64,000 nt of DNA, from the NCBI RefSeq assembly GCF_039529295.1, contig NZ_BAAAMN010000016.1:1-64000 (forward strand). The letters run 5' to 3'. Source of the DNA: Yaniella flava (lineage in GTDB: Bacteria; Actinomycetota; Actinomycetes; Actinomycetales; Micrococcaceae). The position numbers and the translations under genes were made by a program. How positions within the stretch are numbered: position 1 is the first letter of the stretch; the number at the start of each line of letters is the position of its first letter. Below the pieces are notes generated by a model. That model searched no databases and was not told the DNA's origin. It saw only the letters and a list, made by a program, of their open reading frames with translations. This document shows, one piece after another, positions 25,578 to 33,619 of the stretch.

Positions 25578-26720
25578 TTAGCCGTTTTGCTCCTGCCAGC
25601 GATCTACACATTCTGCAGCGCCGTCGGCGACGTTGTCATTGGACTCATGTGCGTTGTAGTGCTCCTTGTAGGCGGCAAGGTACTCGTCGGGATTTTCAAA
25701 GTTGTACTCACTGACAACGTCAACCCAGAGTTCTTCCGCGCGATCGCCGATGTCATTATTCCAACGCTCGGCTTCGGCATCATCCCAGCGATCAAAATTC
25801 TCTACATCCGGGGAGTCGATCATGCTCTGGCAAACTTCGTCAATGCGCTCGTTGTACGCGTTCATTGCTTCGCCATAGTTGAGCTCATCGGTGACTTCAT
25901 CAACGGTCGCTTGAAGATCCTCTGGAAGAGACTCATAGGCATCTTTGTTCCACCACATTCCGTATGAGGTATATTGACCGAGCCCGGGGTCAGTCCAGTA
26001 CGGCGCCTGTTCAGCGACCGCGTATTGCACGGCAAAGTCCAGGGCCGAAGCAACTGAATCGATGACTCCGCGCTGGAGTGCTTCATACGTTTCGGCCGCT
26101 GTGATGGCAGAAATATTCATTCCTGCATCTTGAAGAACCTGCTGGGTGACCGGTCCGGCTGCACGAGCTTGGAGGCCGTCAACGTCGTCGAGGTTGTCTA
26201 CGGGTTCTTGGGAGCCGAGGAACAGTGTGCCAACCGGCCAGGCGCTCGCCAGATGCAGGTTGTTGTCTTCGAGGTCCTGTTTGGCTGGTTCGTATTCATT
26301 GTGCACGTCGTACATGGCGCTAATCGCGGCTTGCATGTCAGTGTTCATACCGATGATCGAGGTCACAGACATAGATGGCAGCATATGCGGGGTGTAGTCG
26401 GTAATTGTGGTGCCGATATCGGCCCGCCCATCACTAACGCACTCGGCAATTTCATCAAGCGAGCAGAGTACTTCGAAGTCGGTGCGGTCGAATGTGACGC
26501 GACCGTCAGTGCGTTCTTCGATCATCTCCAGGTAGCGATCCTGTACCGCCTCATGGGGTGTGCCAACCTGGGCTCCGTTCGCAAGCACAAAGTTGAATTC
26601 TTCGGCACCGTCTTGCGCTTCCGTTTGGGCGCACGCGGATAGGGAAAGTGCGGTAACAGCGGCGACTGCAATGCCTTTGAATGAGCCTCGGAGCCGCTTG
26701 CTGGGTTTCGTCGTAGTCAT
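25578..26720 (-). CDS. TRAP-type (DctP-like) solute-binding lipoprotein
   Basis: A 380-residue extracytoplasmic binding protein. After a Tat/Sec-like signal (KRLRGSFKGIAVAAVTALSLSAC) the lipobox LSAC sets the lipidated Cys near residue 31. The mature part follows DctP/TAXI-TRAP proteins: GTPHEAVQDRYLEMIEERTDGRVTFD, DGRADIGTTITDYTPHMLPSMS, and LQARAAGPVTQQVLQDAGMN near the ligand-binding arginine region. Three cysteine residues in the mature part are unusual for a secreted actinobacterial protein. No DctQ/DctM membrane partner is nearby, so it is an orphan. It is divergent from a LysR regulator, the presumable controller. The ligand is probably a carboxylate. Confidence 0.78.
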   Translation of the reverse strand: MTTTKPSKRLRGSFKGIAVAAVTALSLSACAQTEAQDGAEEFNFVLANGAQVGTPHEAVQDRYLEMIEERTDGRVTFDRTDFEVLCSLDEIAECVSDGRADIGTTITDYTPHMLPSMSVTSIIGMNTDMQAAISAMYDVHNEYEPAKQDLEDNNLHLASAWPVGTLFLGSQEPVDNLDDVDGLQARAAGPVTQQVLQDAGMNISAITAAETYEALQRGVIDSVASALDFAVQYAVAEQAPYWTDPGLGQYTSYGMWWNKDAYESLPEDLQATVDEVTDELNYGEAMNAYNERIDEVCQSMIDSPDVENFDRWDDAEAERWNNDIGDRAEELWVDVVSEYNFENPDEYLAAYKEHYNAHESNDNVADGAAECVDRWQEQNG

Positions 26721-26884
26721 AGTGATGAGTCCTGATTGGGTTGGTTGTTGGAACGGGGTTCCAGAAAGTTTCTACACTCTCAACCACCAAAATGTGATGA
26801 GTGATACATCCATAATGGTCGCGCGTCACACAAAAGAAAACTATGCTTACCTAAAATGACAACAAAGAAAAACTTTGGAGCATC

Positions 26885-27808
26885 ATGGAGATTCCATTCA
26901 CCCTGCGGCAGTTGCAATATTTTCAGGCGGCAGCATCGTCTGGAAGCCTCTCGTCTGCGGCTGACTTGATGGGGGTGACGCCGACAGCGCTGTCATTGGC
27001 GTTGGAGGAGTTTGAAAAGCGTTTAGGTCTGAGTCTTCTGATCCGACGAAAGGGCCGCGGCATCATCTTGACCAGCGACGGGCACCGGATTCTCGAGAAG
27101 TCGAAACATCTCCTGTCAGATGCTGTCCAACTCATGGATGAAGCGTCAGACTCACGTCGTGAAGTGTCCGGGGTATTGCGCGTGGGAGTATTTACGACTC
27201 TTGCGCCATTCTTTAGCCCACCGATACTGAAAGATTTCGCTGCAAAGTATCCCGGGATAGATGTGCGTGTTGTTGAGGGGAGCGCCCAAATGCTGCACGA
27301 TCAGTTGATCTCAGGTCAACTTGACCTTGCGGTTCAGTATGGGTTCCAGGTTTCTGAAAATCTGTTTTTTACTCCGCTGTTTGAGTTCAGGCCTTACTTG
27401 CTCGTTCCGGCTGAACATCGCGTCGCAGCTCTACGTGAAGTCAGCCTGAAGCAAGTCGCTGACGATCCTGTTATTGGCTTAAATATTCAGCCAACGTTGC
27501 AGAACACCCGGCATATCTATGAGCAGGTAGGAATATCGCCGACGATAATTCATAACACCTCGAGTTTTGAAGTCGCGCGTTGCCTCGTGGGGAACGATCT
27601 CGGAGTGACGGTGTTGTTCCAGCGCGCTGCGACGACCTCGACCTATGACGGTACGTCGGTTGTCGCCTTACGACTCACGGATAGCATTCGACCGTCGACT
27701 CTCGGAGTGGTGCAGGCGATGTCAGCAACAGAAACCGAACGCGTGCGAGTGATGGTTGATTTCGTTGATGACTTATTGAATACCTCAGAGATATTTCAAC
27801 CGCTCTAG
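26885..27808 (+). CDS. LysR-family transcriptional regulator
   Basis: A 307-residue LTTR. The N-terminal winged HTH is FTLRQLQYFQAAASSGSLSSAADLMGVTPTALSLALEEFEKRLG, followed by RRKGRGIILTSDGHRIL and a two-lobed periplasmic-binding-like effector domain (VLRVGVFTTLAPFFSPPIL onwards). It is divergent from the TRAP binding protein, the arrangement expected for a regulator of uptake. Its stop overlaps the stop of the next, convergent LysR gene by four bases. Confidence 0.83.
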   Translation: MEIPFTLRQLQYFQAAASSGSLSSAADLMGVTPTALSLALEEFEKRLGLSLLIRRKGRGIILTSDGHRILEKSKHLLSDAVQLMDEASDSRREVSGVLRVGVFTTLAPFFSPPILKDFAAKYPGIDVRVVEGSAQMLHDQLISGQLDLAVQYGFQVSENLFFTPLFEFRPYLLVPAEHRVAALREVSLKQVADDPVIGLNIQPTLQNTRHIYEQVGISPTIIHNTSSFEVARCLVGNDLGVTVLFQRAATTSTYDGTSVVALRLTDSIRPSTLGVVQAMSATETERVRVMVDFVDDLLNTSEIFQPL

Positions 27809-28746
27809 TGCTCGCGATTTGGCTTGTGTTTCGAGGTGTCGGTCATGTTGGTGATTAGCTTGGCAACGGCACTTGCTCGACGTGTTGGTTTCGCATCCAT
27901 GTGGTGGGACAACACGACCGGTTCGGCGTTGAGGGGTGGCTCAATCTCTCGGTGTACGAGTCGTAGCCCTTCGTATGACATGTCGGTCATCGTCTGCTGA
28001 AAAAACAGTGAGTAGCCGAAGCCGCGTGCAACCATCGAACGGACGGTCTCATAACTTGTGGATCGATGAATGACCCACGGACGGAGGCCGCGTTCGTGTA
28101 ACAACCGAAGCGTGTTGTCCCCGGCCGGAGGTAAATCCAGCAGAATCAAGGGATCTTGCTCTAGGGATTCAAGTTTGACGGCGGGTAGCGCAGCCATCGG
28201 GTGTTCCTCCGGCAATGCTACGTGCGGTGAGGTCTGAAATAATTCCTCGCTCAAGATGCCTGTGGGGAGGCCGACTCGATACGAGATCATCATATCGAGG
28301 TGGCCATTCAGTAGCTTCTCAGCCAGTATTTCAACGGGACCTTCTTCGATGTCTAGTTGCACCGCCGGTAGGTGATGAGCAGTCTGGGCCCATAGTTCCG
28401 GAACGACTGTTGCTGCCAGCGTGGAGTAGCATCCAACTTTGACCTGCCCCCGTGGCACACTGCCCACATTGCCAATGTGGAGCGGCAGTTCTTTTGCGTG
28501 ATCCAATAATTCACTGGCACGAATCACTAAGTCCTGCCCCGCGGCTGTTGTCGTGAGCCCTTTCGCGCGACGACGGATAAATAGCTGGGTGTCAAAAATC
28601 GATTCCAACGCCGTGACGGCTGATGAAACCGCATTCGGGGTGACGAATACTGCATCCGCTGCAGCGGCAAACGAGCCATTCTCAGCCGCAGCGATAAATA
28701 ACTCAAGCTGCCGCAGGGTGGGTTGGGTTCCGGAAGTGTTCACCAT
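27805..28746 (-). CDS. LysR-family transcriptional regulator
   Basis: A 313-residue LTTR with HTH PTLRQLELFIAAAENGSFAAAADAVFVTPNAVSSAVTALESIFD, RRRAKGLTTTAAGQDLV and an effector domain with GQVKVGCYSTLAATVVPELW. It is related to the preceding LysR (both have similar T-x-R-Q-L starts and the RSTSYETVRSMVARGFGYSLFFQ / SSFEVARCLVGNDLGVTVLFQ region), suggesting an old duplication. It is divergent from the HtaA-P450 operon with 84 bp between starts, so that operon is its likely target. Confidence 0.83.
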   Translation of the reverse strand: MVNTSGTQPTLRQLELFIAAAENGSFAAAADAVFVTPNAVSSAVTALESIFDTQLFIRRRAKGLTTTAAGQDLVIRASELLDHAKELPLHIGNVGSVPRGQVKVGCYSTLAATVVPELWAQTAHHLPAVQLDIEEGPVEILAEKLLNGHLDMMISYRVGLPTGILSEELFQTSPHVALPEEHPMAALPAVKLESLEQDPLILLDLPPAGDNTLRLLHERGLRPWVIHRSTSYETVRSMVARGFGYSLFFQQTMTDMSYEGLRLVHREIEPPLNAEPVVLSHHMDAKPTRRASAVAKLITNMTDTSKHKPNREH

Positions 28747-28830
28747 ACCGAAATTTTACTGCACATAAAACACGATTATCCTCAGTTGCACTTGTTTATT
28801 GCATGCGTCACAGTAAGTGATGTGAGTAGC

Positions 28831-29289
28831 ATGAAAATTTTCGAGCAGAAGGCGCAGATCGCAGGTCTCGCATGGGGCGTGCACGAACCATTTCGCGACT
28901 ACATTAATCGCATGAGTGATGGGCACATGTATGCACTTGAAGGTGCCGAACTTCTGGAAACGGAGGAGACCTTCTTTCCTCTGGATACGCAACGCACCTC
29001 TGCTGATGCGCTTCGTTTTATCGGAAGTCTGCAATTCACTGGACACCACGGCATGCTGGCCGTCAGGATTCAGCAGCCTTGGCTACAGCAGGTCGACGAT
29101 ATGACGGCATTGACCATCACCGATCCGTTTGAAGAAAACGCCCGGATGCCAATGGTCCACGTCGAGCTCGGAAATGATAGCGCCGGCTCGACCCAGTTAA
29201 TGGAAGAAGGAGCGGACGTGTTTATGGGAAATTACCGCACAAACACCGCTTTTGATCCAGTGCGCATCGTATGGATAGGAAAGGACTGA
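28831..29289 (+). CDS. HtaA-domain protein without signal peptide, partner of the P450 fusion
   Basis: A 152-residue single-domain protein. The sequence AQIAGLAWGVHEPFRDYINRMSDG is the start of the HtaA fold (WxVKESFxxYI), and LRFIGSLQFTGHHGMLAVRI matches the conserved FxGxVxFTGHxGxL strand. In corynebacteria HtaA domains bind haem on the cell surface using a Tyr/His pair. Here no signal peptide, LPXTG or membrane anchor is visible from ATG 28831, so a cytoplasmic location is predicted. The stop lies 6 bp before the P450 fusion, so the two are co-translated. It may deliver or sense haem, or act as a small-ligand binding partner of the P450. The role is inference. Confidence 0.72.
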   Translation: MKIFEQKAQIAGLAWGVHEPFRDYINRMSDGHMYALEGAELLETEETFFPLDTQRTSADALRFIGSLQFTGHHGMLAVRIQQPWLQQVDDMTALTITDPFEENARMPMVHVELGNDSAGSTQLMEEGADVFMGNYRTNTAFDPVRIVWIGKD

Positions 29290-29295
29290 CACCAC

Positions 29296-32200
29296 ATGAC
29301 TCATCATGGCAACGTACAACAGGCTCCGGTGGCCGACTGGGTGACGATCTCTGAACTGTATCGCGACCCGTTTCCCATCTTTGAGCGGCTGCGCAACGAA
29401 GGCGGCGTCCATTGGGTCCCTGCTGTCGGACGGTATCTTGTGACGTCCTATGATGCCGTACACGACACTGAGCTGGATCAGGAAACTTATTCTGCCAACG
29501 AGCAAGGTTCGCTGATGATCCGTGCCATGGGACATTCCATGTTGCGTAAAGACGACCCGGAGCACCGCGTTGAACGGCAGGCCTGGCAACCGGTGTTGCG
29601 ACCATCTGTGGTGAAAAAGACCTGGATGCCAATTTTCGAGCGCAATGCAGTGCGCTACCTAGAAGAACTCAAAGCGAAAGGCTCCGGCGCGGATCTCGTG
29701 TGGGATTTCGCAGCGCCGTATGCGGCTGAAAATTTGCGTGCAGTCACCGGATTACACAACGTGACGCAACAAGATTTGCAGCGTTGGTCGCAGACGATGA
29801 TCGATGCCACTGGAAACTACGGAGACGATCCCGTTGTCTGGGCCAAGGGGGAGGCGTCCTATAACGAAGTCGATGAAGCACTCGACGAAATGCTTGATTG
29901 GCACCGTCGTCGTCCAGACGACTCATTGCTTTCAGCGCTCGTGCGGCTGCCCGATTATCAGATGCCGGTCGAGTCGATCCGCGCCAACCTCAAAATGACG
30001 ATCGGTGGTGGCTTGAATGAACCCCGTGATGCCATTGGTGTTGCTTCGTGGGCGTTGATGCAAAACCCAGAGCAGCTCGCGATAGTGCAACACGACCCCT
30101 CCCAGTGGGATGCCGTCTTTGATGAAGCAATCCGTTGGGTTGCTCCGATTGGCATGTATTCACGCCAAACCACGCGCGATGTGGTGCTGCAGGATACTTT
30201 CCTGCCAGCCGGTGCCAAACTTGGTATTTGTCTGCTCTCCGCCAATCGTGACGAGGGCTATTGGAGTGATCCAGCGCGGTTCGACATCACCCGAACTGAT
30301 GAAGGCGCCCACCTTGCCTTCGGTAAAGGGGTGCACGTCTGCTTGGGAGCGTGGGTTGCTCGCGCGCAATTCGGCGCTGCCTTGCCAAAGCTTTTCACTG
30401 AACTGCCGAATCTCGGGTTAATTCAAGACAAACCCGCGGAGGCGGGTGGCTGGGTATTTCGCGGCATGGACCTGCTGCCCGTCCAATGGGGTACAGCCGT
30501 TGATGCTCCCGCGCCGGCCCACCGTGCTCCCCAGGTCGCGATCGTCGGCTCAGGACCAGCGGGTTGCTACACAGCTCAAGCGATCAAGCGCACTCTGCCA
30601 GATGCGCGGGTCAGCGTGTTCGATCAGTCGCCTATCCCGTTTGGACTCGTGCGTTCAGGCGTTGCAGCAGATCATCAAGGGACTAAAGACGTTGAGGTGC
30701 AATTTAGCCAACTCTTTGAGCGTCAGGGTGTGGAATTTGTGGGGTCTACCCGAGTTCACACAGGGGAAGTCGCAACGGATGTCGCGATTGATGGTCGCCC
30801 ATCTTTCCACGCGCCAAAAGTCTCCTCCATGCACACGTCAGGTGCTGACATCACGCTGCAGCAGTTACGTGACACCCACGATGCCGTTGTCGTGGCCACC
30901 GGACTCGGGGCCGATAATAAACTTCCTGTGCCGGGGGCCGATGAGCACAGCATCTACGGGGCGGGACGTATTGCCAAACTCCTTAACGCGGATGCGACTG
31001 AGCATCAGTTTGATCAGCCGCTGCCGCAACTTGGTGATAGCACTACCATCGTGGGCAATGGCAACGTCGCCATGGATATCGTGCGGTTGCTGGCTTCAAC
31101 GCGTGAGCAGCTGGCAACGTCGGACATTCACGATGAGGTTCACGCAGCTCTGACGAGTCAACTAACCACCATCAACGTCATCGGCCGTTCTGCGCTGTCC
31201 GATGCGAAATTCGACCCGGTGATGCTGCGCGAAATCTCTGAGCTGCGGGGTGTTCAGCACGCGGTCACCGGGTTTGATCCGCAGCAGGTCACGAGTCACG
31301 ACGATGCACGTGTGGCGCTGGTTTCCCAACTCGCCGCGCGCGAAGCGGACTCGGATGCATGGCTACATATCAATTGGTACTTTGGTCACACGCCGAAACA
31401 GGTTACGAGACTCGAAGACTCGGTCGTGGGGCTCCACGTGGCCACCGATTCAGCGGAGCGTGTCGTGGAGTCGTCATCGATTATCACCGCTATCGGTTTC
31501 GGCGCCATTGATGGTCAGCAGCTAGTCGAAGTTGAAGAACAAGCCGCCGCAACAGGTCGTGTCGAACCGGGCTTGTATGTTGCCGGGTGGTTGCGCCGTG
31601 GCCCCGTCGGGACCATACCAACGCAGCGAAGCGATGCACGTGAACTAGCGCAGCGCATTGCGGATGATCTGCAGGCGGGCCAGGGTAAACAGTACGTAGG
31701 GATGCCTGCTGTGCGGAAACATCTGGCACGGTCAACTACCTGGGACGGCTGGTTGCTCATAGATGCGCACGAAAAAACCAACAACGAGCAGCCTCGTCCA
31801 CGCACGAAACTAACGGACGCCCGGCAGATTCGACTGCTGGCTGCTTCAGCAACTGACATGCCGCAATCTCACCAAGAAGAGGCTAAGAGGTCGCTTAATA
31901 ACGAGCATCTGCCAAAGCTGACGGTTGCCTATGCTACAGAATCTGGCAATGCGGAGCTCGTGTCCGAGGAGCTGGTCAGAGTCGTAGCCGAACACGCTAA
32001 TGCTTCGACGGTTGATCTGGCGACACTGCAGCCAAAAGATTTGCAGACCGATACGCCCATGCTGATCGTCACGTCGAGTTACGACGAAGGTGAACTGCCC
32101 ACAAATATTCGATCACTTCACCAGCAGCTACTCGCAGAAGGGACGGATCTGTCGAAGTTGAGGTATGCACTCTTTGGCCTCGGAGACAATTCCTATGAGT

Positions 32201-32385
32201 TCTATTCTCGTGGCGCTGATGTCCTCGATGGCGCATTGCAGTCGCTCAGTGCCAGACGGATAGGTGACATCGGACGCCACGATGCTGGGGGAAGAGCCTT
32301 ATCCACCGAAGAAGCAACAGTTTGGGTCCACCAGGTTATTGCGCAGTTGATGGCAAGCACTTCAGCGACAGTAATGGCTGGGTGA
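29296..32385 (+). CDS. Cytochrome P450 - FprA-type reductase - flavodoxin fusion
   Basis: A 1029-residue three-domain protein. Residues 1 to about 400 are a P450: I-helix GGGLNEPRD (237-245) where the usual acid-alcohol pair AGxxT would be, ExxR at E277-R280, and haem loop FGKGVHVCLG with Cys349. Residues about 412-840 resemble adrenodoxin/FprA ferredoxin-NADP reductase: VGSGPAG (417-423) for FAD, FGLVRSGVAADH, GNGNVAMD (587-594) for NADPH and YVAGWLRRGPVGTIPTQRSDA near 762. Residues about 873-1029 are a flavodoxin with YATESGNAE (879-887) for FMN phosphate and LFGLGDNSYE near 959. A complete NADPH-FAD-FMN-haem chain is thus present in one polypeptide. The P450 part recalls aromatic O-demethylase-type (GcoA-like) enzymes. 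Substrate unknown. Confidence 0.9.
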   Translation: MTHHGNVQQAPVADWVTISELYRDPFPIFERLRNEGGVHWVPAVGRYLVTSYDAVHDTELDQETYSANEQGSLMIRAMGHSMLRKDDPEHRVERQAWQPVLRPSVVKKTWMPIFERNAVRYLEELKAKGSGADLVWDFAAPYAAENLRAVTGLHNVTQQDLQRWSQTMIDATGNYGDDPVVWAKGEASYNEVDEALDEMLDWHRRRPDDSLLSALVRLPDYQMPVESIRANLKMTIGGGLNEPRDAIGVASWALMQNPEQLAIVQHDPSQWDAVFDEAIRWVAPIGMYSRQTTRDVVLQDTFLPAGAKLGICLLSANRDEGYWSDPARFDITRTDEGAHLAFGKGVHVCLGAWVARAQFGAALPKLFTELPNLGLIQDKPAEAGGWVFRGMDLLPVQWGTAVDAPAPAHRAPQVAIVGSGPAGCYTAQAIKRTLPDARVSVFDQSPIPFGLVRSGVAADHQGTKDVEVQFSQLFERQGVEFVGSTRVHTGEVATDVAIDGRPSFHAPKVSSMHTSGADITLQQLRDTHDAVVVATGLGADNKLPVPGADEHSIYGAGRIAKLLNADATEHQFDQPLPQLGDSTTIVGNGNVAMDIVRLLASTREQLATSDIHDEVHAALTSQLTTINVIGRSALSDAKFDPVMLREISELRGVQHAVTGFDPQQVTSHDDARVALVSQLAAREADSDAWLHINWYFGHTPKQVTRLEDSVVGLHVATDSAERVVESSSIITAIGFGAIDGQQLVEVEEQAAATGRVEPGLYVAGWLRRGPVGTIPTQRSDARELAQRIADDLQAGQGKQYVGMPAVRKHLARSTTWDGWLLIDAHEKTNNEQPRPRTKLTDARQIRLLAASATDMPQSHQEEAKRSLNNEHLPKLTVAYATESGNAELVSEELVRVVAEHANASTVDLATLQPKDLQTDTPMLIVTSSYDEGELPTNIRSLHQQLLAEGTDLSKLRYALFGLGDNSYEFYSRGADVLDGALQSLSARRIGDIGRHDAGGRALSTEEATVWVHQVIAQLMASTSATVMAG

Positions 32386-32432
32386 CCAGTCTGAAGCTGA
32401 GAACTTAGAAATAGTCTCGCAAAACACTTGCG

Positions 32433-32448
32433 TGTGATTCGCATCACA
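32433..32448. promoter_or_regulatory. Perfect CRP/GlxR-type palindrome (TGTGATTCGCATCACA)
   Basis: It equals TGTGA-N6-TCACA. It lies 48 bp after the P450-fusion stop, in a 271-bp interval with no clear gene. No obvious promoter or target is visible, so its role is unclear. Confidence 0.45.
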
Positions 32449-32611
32449 TGCATAATGGTGTCTACGATGGAAACCATCTGGTAGCTAATCGAAGGTCGCG
32501 ACGACTTGCGGTCCTACCGAAGACGCAGATGTGTTGTTCCTGTGTGGTTATAAGAGGCAGGGATTTCTGTATTCCTGATGTACCGCTGAGGTTCTGTGGT
32601 TGCGGTACCGA

Positions 32612-32637
32612 GGCCCGGGGAAATCTGACCCCGGGCC
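32612..32637. terminator. GC-rich hairpin between convergent transcription units
   Basis: GGCCCGGGG / CCCCGGGCC arms with an 8-base loop, preceded by a second stem GTACCGC/GCGGTAC (about 32580-32608). Both lie between the P450-fusion gene and the end of the lipoprotein gene. There is no T-run. Confidence 0.5.
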
Positions 32638-32656
32638 TTGCTCATGTTCGAAGCGC

Positions 32657-33424
32657 TTACTCCTGGTCTTCTGCCCAAGGTTCGGGCGGTAATGTGACCT
32701 CCGGCTCGGAACCATCCGAAAGCTCCCATGCGGGAAATGGGCGATACTCTCCGGGAAGGCGAGGGGCTCGACCGGTTTGTTCATCACGATCTTCAGTATC
32801 CCAGGTCTCACCGGCCTGTGTCTGTTCCCGACGACGCTCCGCAATTGCTTCGATGAGTGGTTGATACGTGCCCCAATACACCGGGGAGTGGCCGGTCAGG
32901 GTGAGTCTGTCCTGTTGGGGGTCTGGTGCAGCCGCGAACCAAAAACCTTCCGGTGTTACTGCTGTGATCCTGGCTGAGCCGCTGGTTTCATCGCCCTGGG
33001 ACACTATCTCCCAACCTCGATCTTCCCAGGAGGCCGCGATATCATCGCGCAGTGCATCGAGCGATTGGTCGGTATAGAGATAACGTTGGACTCGGAAGTA
33101 ATAACTATTGTCCTGTGTTGCGCCAGTCGGGGCCCGGTTCAGCGAACCACCCGCCCCAGGGACAATCTCTGAACGCGAACCACCGTCAAACCATCCGTCG
33201 TCAGATATCTTCGTCTGAACTTGTCCGAACCGCTCGTTAAATTCCTCGTATCGTAGTCCGGCGGCCTCGTATTGTTCTTCTAGACTCATCTGTTCCGCGT
33301 CTTCCCGTACCATTCCGACACCATCCTTTGGCACAGCTTCTTCTTGTGATGCGCTACAGCTTGTCAACAACATGATGCACGCTAGGACAGTGCCCATCAG
33401 GGATATCTTGCTTGCTTTTACCAT
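32657..33424 (-). CDS. Hypothetical lipoprotein
   Basis: A 255-residue protein with a lipoprotein signal peptide: MVKASKISLMGTVLACIMLLTSC, lipidated Cys at 23. The mature part is acidic and contains EEQYEAAGLRYEEFNERFGQVQTKI and a beta-rich domain with SYYFRVQRYLYTDQSLDALRDDIAASWEDRGWEIVSQ. This resembles small actinobacterial lipoproteins in which a strand pair tests single amino-acid steps, but I cannot name a family. A TTG at 33448 could add eight residues; ATG 33424 fits the signal peptide better. It stands alone. Function unknown. Confidence 0.68.
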   Translation of the reverse strand: MVKASKISLMGTVLACIMLLTSCSASQEEAVPKDGVGMVREDAEQMSLEEQYEAAGLRYEEFNERFGQVQTKISDDGWFDGGSRSEIVPGAGGSLNRAPTGATQDNSYYFRVQRYLYTDQSLDALRDDIAASWEDRGWEIVSQGDETSGSARITAVTPEGFWFAAAPDPQQDRLTLTGHSPVYWGTYQPLIEAIAERRREQTQAGETWDTEDRDEQTGRAPRLPGEYRPFPAWELSDGSEPEVTLPPEPWAEDQE

Positions 33425-33619
33425 CTGTCTACTATGCTTTCCAGTCAATTTGATGGGGTTCCTACGGAAAGCCTGTCATCAGTGGGGTATGGTGAAACAT
33501 TTCCGCCACTGTCGACCGCCTGACGGTATTCGCCCTCCAAATCAGTCAGGGCGATAGTGGCTGCTGGACTGATTGCAATCGACTGGTGCAATCGTTTTCA
33601 TTCCTTCCGTGATGTTGTC

